A stretch of DNA of 64,000 nt from an uncultured Rhizobiaceae group bacterium. GTDB taxonomy: Bacteria; Pseudomonadota; Alphaproteobacteria; Rhizobiales; Rhizobiaceae. The notes below the pieces were generated by a model. That model saw only the letters and a list, made by a program, of their open reading frames with translations, made no database searches and was not told the DNA's origin. Positions within the stretch are counted from its first letter, which is position 1; each line of letters starts with the position of its first letter. This document shows positions 1 to 6,527 of this stretch, one piece after another. The DNA lies in NCBI GenBank assembly GCA_937958815.1, contig CALGMR010000011.1:1-64000 (forward strand). Direction: 5' to 3'. The position numbers and the translations under genes are program-made.

Positions 1-84
1 GCGAGCCATTCCTTGTCCAACCAGCACATCAACCTGACGTAGCTTCAATACGATCTCTTCGGGTTTGTGGCGCTTTCTTGCCAT
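1..84 (-). CDS. IS3-family transposase OrfA, N-terminal fragment (partial at window edge)
   Basis: The 28 visible codons read MARKRHKPEEIVLKLRQ and continue with a VDVLVGQG segment, the characteristic N-terminus of IS3-family OrfA proteins (IS407/IS1222-like groups). This is the start of the HTH_8-type DNA-binding domain that recognises the element's terminal repeats. The start ATG at 82-84 is preceded by a strong AAAGGAGGA ribosome site. OrfA normally works with the downstream OrfB DDE transposase through a programmed frameshift; OrfB would lie to the left, outside the window. The gene is cut only by the window edge, so its integrity cannot be judged. Confidence 0.85.
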   Translation of the reverse strand, partial: MARKRHKPEEIVLKLRQVDVLVGQGMAR

Positions 85-142
85 CTTCAGTCCTCCTTTT
101 ACTCAACTATAGGATGGACCAATTCAATGAGGGAGGATCACA
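1..142 (-). mobile_element. End of an IS3-family insertion sequence (runs off left edge)
   Basis: The segment holds the start of an IS3-type OrfA on the minus strand and, upstream of it, the probable left terminal inverted repeat. Read on the minus strand the element would begin at base 142 with TGTGATCCTCCC; the TG start is typical of IS3-family ends. The junction falls inside the 3' end of the recombinase gene, so the insertion is younger than that gene. The other end lies outside the window, so the exact boundary and any short target duplication cannot be confirmed. Confidence 0.7.
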
Positions 143-1380
143 GGCTTTGTGCTTGGTTCTTCCAAGGTCAACTCAGTGCTATTGATGAACGACCGATCGA
201 CCGTTCGAACCAGTTCGATTACCGCCTCGTCCGCTTCTGGCGCGATGCGAACTTTGCCTTTGCCAGCGCGCGCGTAGTGCGAGTTTGCCGTCCGTGAGCT
301 AGCATGGCCCATCAACGCAGCAATCAATAAATCGCGATCGAGTGCACCGACGAAATGTAGTTTCATATCAGCCGCGAACTGGTGGCGTAGATCATAGAGC
401 TCGTATTTCGGTAGTCTCAAAATTCTGCAGGTATCACGCAAAAGGCGCTGGCATGCGTCTCTCTCGATCTCCCATTCGGCATCGCTCATGGCTTCAACAT
501 CCGCGCCCAATAGCGCAATGCCGCGCTCTATGTTCGGTCCGACGAGATCCCAATCAGATTGTTCATCGTAGTGGTGATAGCGCCAAATGCCGCATCCGCG
601 ACCGTCACCAGTTTCGGATTTCGCATTTCTGATAAAGATGGATCCACCATACTTGCTGACTTCGATTGATAAAGTCCGGGCCTCAATAGGACGGATTCCG
701 GTCCACCACCCCAGTAGCAGAAGGCCGGTCAGTCGTCGACGTCGGCTCGAACGAGATATTTCGGCGAAGTGATTTAACAGGATCTGAAAATGATCAGGAT
801 CAAATTTCTGCAGCGACTTCGACTTGCATGTCTTGCGGCCTTGGGAGCCCTCCTTACCGTTTTCAGACGCATCAGTGATAAGCTTTCTCGCTGTGACGAT
901 TGCAATTGCCGTCATGACCAGAAGCTGTCTGCGCTCGGATGCGTCACCTCGGAGCTGAGCCACTAGAAATAACGCCACAGCGTTCCGGTATTGACGCTGT
1001 GAGCTGCTGCCAACGGTCTGGATGCGCCCAAGTACATACAGAGCGAACTCGATTAATTGGGCGGTCCCGGCATCTCGCTCCAAGGCGTTCTGAAACTTCT
1101 TACCGCGCTTGCAATATGCACGCATCGTGCTCGGATTGGCTTCATCCAACCACATCTTCAATTTAATGACCTTGGTGTGCGGATCATCAAGGCCAGAAAA
1201 CATTGGGCGCGCATTTGGCGCATGGGTGCGAGGATGATCCCGGTCATCTTCGAGCCGATATCCTTCTGGCAAAAGTGAGCTTGCAATCTGCAAAAAGTCG
1301 TCAACACCTATGTTACCCGACGGTTCTTCCGACGGGGCTTTTGGCTCTACATCAAGATCGGAACTGGGTGTTGGCGACAT
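124..1380 (-). CDS. Tyrosine recombinase / integrase, C-terminal tail altered by an IS insertion
   Basis: A 418-residue site-specific recombinase expected to integrate and excise the element at tRNA-Ser. The catalytic boxes are visible: GIRPIEARTL supplies the first arginine, LYDLRHQFAA the second arginine and histidine (with Tyr where many relatives have the first His), LMGHASS the next histidine, and SHYARAG the nucleophilic tyrosine near residue 369. The N-terminal half is a core-binding-type helical region. The start at 1378-1380 follows an AAGGAGG site. The last residues VILPH and the stop are encoded by the IS terminal repeat, so the native C-terminus is lost while the catalytic part is complete. 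The enzyme may still be active. Confidence 0.85.
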   Translation of the reverse strand: MSPTPSSDLDVEPKAPSEEPSGNIGVDDFLQIASSLLPEGYRLEDDRDHPRTHAPNARPMFSGLDDPHTKVIKLKMWLDEANPSTMRAYCKRGKKFQNALERDAGTAQLIEFALYVLGRIQTVGSSSQRQYRNAVALFLVAQLRGDASERRQLLVMTAIAIVTARKLITDASENGKEGSQGRKTCKSKSLQKFDPDHFQILLNHFAEISRSSRRRRLTGLLLLGWWTGIRPIEARTLSIEVSKYGGSIFIRNAKSETGDGRGCGIWRYHHYDEQSDWDLVGPNIERGIALLGADVEAMSDAEWEIERDACQRLLRDTCRILRLPKYELYDLRHQFAADMKLHFVGALDRDLLIAALMGHASSRTANSHYARAGKGKVRIAPEADEAVIELVRTVDRSFINSTELTLEEPSTKPVILPH

Positions 1381-1425
1381 TGCTTCAAGCCTCCTTTGCT
1401 TGACGACTTTATGAGAAATTCAGCT

Positions 1426-1514
1426 GACAAAACTGTCGAAATCGACAAAATCTTCGCTGTTATTTGATGCGCCAGAATTTTTGACAAAACCGACAGAACT
1501 GCCGAAACGACAAG
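1426..1514. repeat. Cluster of short GACAAAAC-like repeats between integrase and ATPase genes
   Basis: Within about 90 bases there are near-identical short units: GACAAAACTG at 1426, GACAAAATC at 1444, GACAAAACCG at 1483, GACAGAACT at 1492 and a degenerate GACAAGC near 1508, with intervening CGAAA steps. They lie directly upstream of the integrase start. Such arrays are often binding sites for an integrase arm-binding domain, an excisionase or an element repressor. The function here is inferred only from position and repetition. Confidence 0.4.
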
Positions 1515-1539
1515 CTGGCAGAGCGTAACAGTGCCCTGA

Positions 1540-3024
1540 TCAGGTTTGGTCCGGGCTAACTTTCCGGCGAGCATAGGCGTCGAGAAACGACTTTGTCAGC
1601 GTTATCTGCTTGCGCGGACGCCCGACAGCCTCGACCGTAACTCTCTCGATCGTCGCAACGCCGTGTGAGATCAGCGAGGTTTCCAGTTTTGTAAATTCTG
1701 CCGCGGTGATACCGTAGAGGCCAGGCTGACGCGCCAGCGCCCGGGTCGAGACCCTATCTGTATCATGTCGATCAATGAGGGCTTCCACGAACCGCAGGCC
1801 CGCCGGCTTGGCTATTCCTGTAGTCTCGCGATTCAATATTGCATCAAGCGAGGTAAAGTAGTGGTCCTTGAAAAGGTGGATGGCCGTAGCTATAGCTTCG
1901 CCGGAGACTCGCATTTGCGAATTGTCTTTTGCAGTCAACGGAAAGCGCCGCAAGTGGTCAGCCCTGTAGATTACCGAAATTGCGCCGGCAATTCTCACGA
2001 TTTGACCAGATGCACGATCAATTGCCGCCGCCAGGCCGGGAGCGGCTCCGACATTCTCCCGACGAAGGTCGTCTTTTGCCTTCTCAGCGGCCTCCCAGCC
2101 GGTGCTGTCGACGTCGATAACGTCTGGTAAGATCATACGCCGAACGTTCAGCAAGCCTTTCTGCAGTGCGTCGACCGATTCTAAGCAAGGCTCTCCGTCG
2201 AATGGTTCGACCGGACCGTTGGCGAGCGAGAGCAGCAAGCGTCCCGTCAGTCCATCACCCTTATCGAGACCAAGTTCGCCGACCCGCTCCGTCACGGTTG
2301 CGCCGAGGAGTGAAGCTGCCATTATTCCACTTAAATTAGTCTTCACCAGCTGCTTACGCTCGAACATCTGATCATAACCTTTTAGGACCAAGTCCCGGAA
2401 TGCTGTGCCGTTCTTCCCGCTGAATTTATCAGCCACTTCATCGCAGACGAGGGTGATGCCGCATTTACTGGCCACGGATGCTCTAAACAAACCCTCCGGA
2501 GTGAAACTTGTGACGACCACGGGGTAATCACCGAGACCGAGCGAAAACGGTTTTGTTTCCTCATCAAGTTTGGGCCACTTCGCTCCGATCGCGTCCGCGT
2601 CAATGCAAGCCTCACCATGACGCTTTAACCGCGCCTTGAATACTGCCTGACATCCTGCGTCAGCATGGTCCGGCGCACCGACATTTTCTTCTTCGTAGAT
2701 CTGCCGCAATGGCTCTTCAAAGAGTGCAAACGGGCGCGATTTGCCAGCTCCTGATGGTCCAATAAGGACTGTGTGCAAAGACGTATACTCGAAACGCGAG
2801 GGCGAAATGCGGTACTTTGTTCTCGTTCCTAGCATGCCAGCGCATAGGACGATCAGAAAGGTTAACAGGAATCGGGGATGCGTACCGATCGCCTTCGCCG
2901 CATTAGCAATCGTTCGTGTAAATGACGGACCAAGTCCTTTCGGAGAAAATTTCAAATCTCTCTTCACCTTGGGCGGGAGAAACGGTTCAAAAATATCGTC
3001 ATCGTGCATTGTGTCGTGGTTCAT
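1540..3024 (-). CDS. DUF3987-type P-loop ATPase of the mobile element
   Basis: A 494-residue protein with a Walker A motif GPSGAGKS near residue 90 and an acidic Walker B-like segment ITLVCDEVADKF further on. The order (P-loop, TPEGLF segment, DEVADKF, then GRLLLSL) fits the DUF3987 family, which is common in phages and integrative elements and is often grouped with primase/helicase replication proteins. The ATG at 3022-3024 is chosen over the longer frame because AAGGAGAT lies just upstream. The C-terminal 100 residues look like a winged-helix region. Position between the xis-like and int genes suggests a role in replication or maintenance of the element, which is inference. Confidence 0.7.
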   Translation of the reverse strand: MNHDTMHDDDIFEPFLPPKVKRDLKFSPKGLGPSFTRTIANAAKAIGTHPRFLLTFLIVLCAGMLGTRTKYRISPSRFEYTSLHTVLIGPSGAGKSRPFALFEEPLRQIYEEENVGAPDHADAGCQAVFKARLKRHGEACIDADAIGAKWPKLDEETKPFSLGLGDYPVVVTSFTPEGLFRASVASKCGITLVCDEVADKFSGKNGTAFRDLVLKGYDQMFERKQLVKTNLSGIMAASLLGATVTERVGELGLDKGDGLTGRLLLSLANGPVEPFDGEPCLESVDALQKGLLNVRRMILPDVIDVDSTGWEAAEKAKDDLRRENVGAAPGLAAAIDRASGQIVRIAGAISVIYRADHLRRFPLTAKDNSQMRVSGEAIATAIHLFKDHYFTSLDAILNRETTGIAKPAGLRFVEALIDRHDTDRVSTRALARQPGLYGITAAEFTKLETSLISHGVATIERVTVEAVGRPRKQITLTKSFLDAYARRKVSPDQT

Positions 3025-3144
3025 AGCGGATCTCCTTGAGCAGACTAATGATGGTGAGGTATTGGGCACAAAACGAACGACCGGTGAGAAGAGCCCCAAA
3101 CTGTCCGAGCGCGTGTGCTATGACCAAGCTTGCTATGCTGCAAG

Positions 3145-3345
3145 CTAGCTTGAGCCATCGCGCCGACTGCTTTGCATCAGCGGTGGAAGGCTTTCGAGGA
3201 ATTGCGTTAGGTCTTGAGCGAGAACAAGCGTGCGGCCATTCACTTTGCGCGCCAGCAGTTCGCCGCGCCCAATGTGCTCATAAATAGTCGTGCGTCCGAG
3301 GGACGTAAGTTCGCAAACTTCTTTTATAGTGTACGCAAGACGCAT
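3145..3345 (-). CDS. Excisionase-like helix-turn-helix protein
   Basis: A 66-residue protein with the pattern YTIKEVCELTSLGRTTIYE followed by a GELLARKVNGR wing and LAQDLTQFL. This is the MerR/Xis-type HTH_17 fold of small DNA-binding proteins that direct excision or act as regulators in integrated elements. The start ATG at 3343-3345 has AGGAGC upstream. It is the first gene of the element seen from the tRNA-Ser side and lies in the same orientation as the ATPase and integrase genes, as recombination directionality factors often do. Whether it is an excisionase or a transcriptional regulator cannot be told from sequence alone. Confidence 0.75.
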   Translation of the reverse strand: MRLAYTIKEVCELTSLGRTTIYEHIGRGELLARKVNGRTLVLAQDLTQFLESLPPLMQSSRRDGSS

Positions 3346-3534
3346 TTGGGTCGGTGCTCCTATTTGAAGACCAACGATGCGCAGAACCAAGAAGAGATAA
3401 CAACTTGAGTCTCAGTCATCGAAATTGGCTGCGAAATTCAGGTGATTCAAATACTGAAAGTGGACAATAACGTGGACAGGAAGAGAAAATTTTCTTATAA
3501 AAATTATATAAATCAATAATTTATCAAATTAAAG

Positions 3535-3624
3535 TGGCGGACAGACAGGGATTCGAACCCTGGAGACGGTCACCCGCCTACACACTTTCCAGGCGTGCGC
3601 CTTCGACCACTCGGCCACCTGTCC
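3535..3624 (-). tRNA. tRNA-Ser (anticodon GGA)
   Basis: On the minus strand the 90-base sequence folds as a class II tRNA. The acceptor begins GGACAGG and ends with an encoded GCCA. The D arm carries GCCGAGUGGUCGAAGGC, the anticodon stem-loop has CUGGAAA with anticodon GGA, and there is a long variable arm typical of serine tRNAs followed by GGUUCGAAUCC. It reads UCC and, by wobble, UCU codons. The 3' end points at the mobile element and probably contains the attachment core. Confidence 0.95.
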
Positions 3625-3748
3625 GCTGTATCGCCCTGACTGGAATATCAGAGAAGGTCTTGAAACGGGATAATCCCGATGGATGTTAGAGTGACACTCC
3701 GAAACGAAAACAAAAGACCAAATGTCATCGCTATGCTTCTTGAGAAGC

Positions 3749-3819
3749 GGCCACGGTATACACATAAGCGTGGCCAGTTTTCAACACTAAACTACCGGTG
3801 ATCGGCCAAAACTTTGGCC
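3749..3819. repeat. Two adjacent inverted repeats in the tRNA-Ser / membrane-protein spacer
   Basis: The first dyad has arms GGCCACG (3749-3755) and CGTGGCC (3769-3775). The second, at 3804-3819, is GGCCAAA-AC-TTTGGCC, and GGCCACG recurs right after. No long T-tract follows either. They could be a weak terminator, or operator-like sites for the gene at 3899. The rest of the 274-base spacer (3625-3898) shows nothing recognisable. Confidence 0.3.
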
Positions 3820-3898
3820 ACGTTGAAATCTGGTTGAAAATTGCTGGTAACACGCTCCTCAAATAGTTAGATTGTCATGAAAAGGTGCGATTGACGTT

Positions 3899-4252
3899 GT
3901 GCCTGCTGACAAAAACACGGATCAAGCATTGTTCAGTTTTGTATTTCGTCTCTTGGGACTTGTTATTCTTGCTCTCGCTTTGGTTCTGGCAGTGCTGGAT
4001 ATAACGCGAAGCATCACAGCGAGTTCCTTGATTTTAACGTCGCTTGGCGATGCATGGGCGGGATTTAATCCCGTCAGTTTTGAAGCAGCAAAAGAGGCCG
4101 TCACCACTGCGCTTCATCCTGCAATGTGGGAAAGTGTGATCGCTTTCATTTTGATGTTGCCGAGTTGGTTTGTGTTTTGTCTCCTGGCAATGGTTCTGTT
4201 GTGGCTAGGGCGCAAGAAGAGCAGCCGTTTTGGACGTTTTGCCAGCCGCTAA
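3899..4252 (+). CDS. Small two-helix membrane protein of unknown function
   Basis: A 117-residue protein with a hydrophobic segment near residues 10-33 and a second near 83-107, ending in a basic RKKSSRFGRFASR tail. The topology predicts two membrane helices with a short extracytoplasmic loop. Proteins of this sort occur next to msrA in related bacteria, from memory, but I cannot assign a function. The start is a GTG at 3899 with no obvious strong ribosome site. The gene ends 24 bases before msrA on the same strand, so the two may be cotranscribed. Confidence 0.65.
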   Translation: MPADKNTDQALFSFVFRLLGLVILALALVLAVLDITRSITASSLILTSLGDAWAGFNPVSFEAAKEAVTTALHPAMWESVIAFILMLPSWFVFCLLAMVLLWLGRKKSSRFGRFASR

Positions 4253-4276
4253 AATAGATACAGGGAAAGAAGTGTC

Positions 4277-4933
4277 ATGTTTTTAATTGATCGACTCACG
4301 AGCAAAATGAAAATGCCGACGACTGAAACCGCCATGCCTGGCCGTGAAGAAGCTCTGCCCACTTCAGAATTTCACCACGTCAACGGTCGGCCCATAGCTG
4401 CAGCTGTTCCCGATGGAATGGAAGAAATTTTCTTTGGCATGGGCTGCTTTTGGGGCGTGGAGCGGTTGTTTTGGGAAAAGCAGGGTGTTTGGGTCACTGC
4501 TGTTGGCTATCAGGCCGGCGTGTCACCAAACCCGACTTACAATGAAGTCTGTACCGGATTGACCGGCCACAACGAAACTGTGCGTGTGGTATTTGATCCA
4601 GCTGAAATTTCTCTTGGCCAATTGCTCACGCTTTTTTGGGAATCCCATAATCCAACACAAGGTATGCGACAGGGCAATGACACGGGAACGCAGTACCGTT
4701 CTGGAATATATGCAACATCTGCTGAGCAAAAAGCTGCAGCGGAAGAATCAAAAGCGGCTTATGCAAAGGCGCTGGCGGAACAAGGGCGCGGCACCATCAC
4801 AACTGAAATTCTAGATGCGCCTGTGTTTTATTATGCCGATGAATACCATCAGCAATATTTGGCCAAAAACCCGAATGGATATTGCAATCTCGCAGGAACA
4901 GGAGTGGCATGTCCCGCGCCACCTCAATCCTAG
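4277..4933 (+). CDS. msrA: Peptide-methionine (S)-S-oxide reductase MsrA
   Basis: Reduces methionine-S-sulfoxide in oxidised proteins. The catalytic motif GMGCFWGVE places the active cysteine at residue 57, and the conserved [13 protein letters not shown] and [11 protein letters not shown] segments follow. The tail carries two further cysteines ([12 protein letters not shown]) suited to act as resolving residues with thioredoxin. At 218 residues it matches the longer E. coli-type MsrA with its N-terminal extension. No signal peptide is seen, so it should be cytoplasmic. The ATG at 4277 follows an AGGGAAAG site. A YjbR-type gene begins 14 bases downstream. Confidence 0.95.
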   Translation: MFLIDRLTSKMKMPTTETAMPGREEALPTSEFHHVNGRPIAAAVPDGMEEIFFGMGCFWGVERLFWEKQGVWVTAVGYQAGVSPNPTYNEVCTGLTGHNETVRVVFDPAEISLGQLLTLFWESHNPTQGMRQGNDTGTQYRSGIYATSAEQKAAAEESKAAYAKALAEQGRGTITTEILDAPVFYYADEYHQQYLAKNPNGYCNLAGTGVACPAPPQS

Positions 4934-4947
4934 CCCTCGCAACTTGA

Positions 4948-5310
4948 ATGAATCTGAAAGCGTTTGATGAATTTTGTGGGTTGCTTCCAGCTACTTCCAT
5001 GGTGGTTCAGTGGGGCGGCGCGCATGTTTGGAAAGTTGGCGACAAGGTTTTTGCCCTGTGTGCCCCATGGGGCGACGAGGACGGAGGTGAACGCTGGAAA
5101 GTCGTTTTCAAAGTCAATGATCTGGCTTTTCAGATTTTGACTGAACAGTCAGGCATTCAACCTTCTCCCTATCTTGGACGGTTTAAATGGGTGCAGTTGG
5201 AAAATGACGCGGCAATGAATGATGGTGATGTGCAAGCCTACATTGAAGCGGCACATGCCATCATTTCCAAAAAGCTCACGCGCGCAAAACGCGCGGAGCT
5301 TGGCTTGTAG
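4948..5310 (+). CDS. MmcQ/YjbR family DNA-binding-type protein
   Basis: A 120-residue protein of the MmcQ/YjbR family, a small alpha/beta fold related to double-wing DNA-binding domains. The typical order is visible: FDEFCGLLPAT at the start, WGGAHVWKVGDKVFAL, then WKVVFKV, the SPYLGRFKWVQL strand, and a C-terminal helix with basic KKLTRAKRAEL. The cellular role of the family is not well defined. It follows msrA by 14 bases on the same strand, so it is probably in the same transcript. The gene converges on mepA, whose end lies 8 bases beyond. Confidence 0.85.
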   Translation: MNLKAFDEFCGLLPATSMVVQWGGAHVWKVGDKVFALCAPWGDEDGGERWKVVFKVNDLAFQILTEQSGIQPSPYLGRFKWVQLENDAAMNDGDVQAYIEAAHAIISKKLTRAKRAELGL

Positions 5311-5317
5311 TCGTTTA

Positions 5318-6367
5318 TTAGCGCAAACCCTGTATTGGTCTGAATGTGGGCAATGCCACTTTTTCGATGACAACAGAATCGATTGCACGCGCGGCCTGAG
5401 AGGATTCAGCGGAAGAGACATACGCTTGCCCGCTTCTGGAGCGGCCTGTTCCGGGTGCATTCAAAACCACTCGGCATTGGCGTGGAAGATCAGCCAATTG
5501 GATTTGGCGCTTTGGCCGACGTTTCTTTGGCTTTTCGCCCTTTTTTGGTTTGCGCGGTGGGCCGTAAGCCACTTTAAACCAATAATCCATGCTGGCTTTG
5601 TCGCAACCGTATGATGGCACGGGCGCCTGTGGTTTACACCCCGGGGAGCCTGCAGGACATCCAATGCGAATGTGGAAGTGGTAGTGGTGTCCAAACTGGG
5701 CACGCACTTTCCCGAGCCATTTAGGACGGTTTGGGTTTTGACGGCACAATTCGCGCTTGATTGTCGGGTGAACGAAGATGCGTTCCACATTACGATATTG
5801 CGCAGCAGTGCGAATGATACCCGCATGCGCTTTCGTAAAACGGCGTTTGTCAATTTGTTGATTGGTCAGTTTGCCGTTGCTGCGCCTTGCAAGCATGGAT
5901 GTCGCAGAAAGCTGCTCGCGCTCTTTGCGGCTCAATCTGCGGTTGGGCATAGGTGTCAGCCAAACATCGGCATCTAACCCAGCTTGGTGGGATGCATGGC
6001 CTGTGAGCATCGGCCCACCACGGGGCTGAGTGAGATCACCCACCAGCAACCCGTTCCACCCAACCTTACGACCATCGACAGAAAGCCGCTTGACCAGTTG
6101 AATGAGTTCGGGGTGCGCCCAATGGCGATTGCGCGACAGGCGCATGGCCTGCCAAGTGGCGCCATCATCAGGCAGCTTTTCTGCACCAGCCACGCAGCCT
6201 TTGGCGTAAGAGCCAAACACAGCAGGTTGCAATGCGGCCCCATCACGTTTTGCGCCAAACAGATTTTTGGCTGCTGTTGCTGCATGTGCATGGGTGCTTG
6301 GCAAATCAGCTGCAGCAAACGAGCTTACTGCGACTGTGGTTGCTATGACCAAACTTGGAAAACGCAT
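5318..6367 (-). CDS. mepA: Penicillin-insensitive murein endopeptidase MepA
   Basis: A periplasmic LAS-type zinc peptidase (M74 family) that cleaves D-Ala-mDAP crosslinks in peptidoglycan. The first 29 residues form a signal peptide ending near HAHA. The zinc-site motifs are present: GHASHQAGLDADVW supplies His and Asp ligands, and HYHFHIRI the final His. Cysteines flank the catalytic region (GYCAG-like region, RELCRQ, GCPAGSPGC), as in E. coli MepA disulfides. The 349 residues exceed E. coli MepA through a basic insertion with repeated PKK/KKRRPKRQ and a C-terminal extension. The start at 6365-6367 has GAGG upstream, and an AT-rich palindrome lies just ahead of it. Confidence 0.92.
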   Translation of the reverse strand: MRFPSLVIATTVAVSSFAAADLPSTHAHAATAAKNLFGAKRDGAALQPAVFGSYAKGCVAGAEKLPDDGATWQAMRLSRNRHWAHPELIQLVKRLSVDGRKVGWNGLLVGDLTQPRGGPMLTGHASHQAGLDADVWLTPMPNRRLSRKEREQLSATSMLARRSNGKLTNQQIDKRRFTKAHAGIIRTAAQYRNVERIFVHPTIKRELCRQNPNRPKWLGKVRAQFGHHYHFHIRIGCPAGSPGCKPQAPVPSYGCDKASMDYWFKVAYGPPRKPKKGEKPKKRRPKRQIQLADLPRQCRVVLNAPGTGRSRSGQAYVSSAESSQAARAIDSVVIEKVALPTFRPIQGLR

Positions 6368-6380
6368 TTGAAGAACCTCA

Positions 6381-6398
6381 TGAAATTATAAAATTTCA
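6381..6398. promoter_or_regulatory. AT-rich palindrome just upstream of mepA
   Basis: TGAAATT-ATAA-AATTTCA forms 7-base arms around a 4-base centre, beginning 13 bases before the mepA start codon. A second dyad with arms TGTGCC and GGCACA lies at 6411-6430. The position fits an operator or a 5' UTR hairpin; no specific regulator is recognised. Confidence 0.35.
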
Positions 6399-6527
6399 AT
6401 AGCCATGAACTGTGCCGAATCAGTGGCACAGGTGTTGTTCTTTCAAATACCCCGAAACTGGACAGACGGCCAAATCACGAAACGCCAATGTAAAATGCAA
6501 AGCGGCGCTCGTGGGTTTTTAAGAGGA

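Larger units (their letters stand above)
1..3534 (-). mobile_element. Integrated genomic element at tRNA-Ser(GGA), right end
   Basis: Three minus-strand genes (tyrosine recombinase, DUF3987 ATPase, excisionase-like HTH protein) sit directly next to the 3' end of a tRNA-Ser gene, the classical attachment target of tyrosine-recombinase elements. The tRNA is intact and transcribed toward the element, as expected if the element supplied or preserved the tRNA 3' end. The other attachment site and the cargo lie to the left of the window. The element genes look richer in GC than the chromosomal genes to the right, judged by eye. An IS3-type insertion has damaged the distal end of the recombinase gene. 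Confidence 0.6.

Noticed and set aside
1381-1539. Possible phage attachment site or second gene between integrase and ATPase
   Set aside because: Only the short repeats were found; there is no tRNA-like core or open frame with support.
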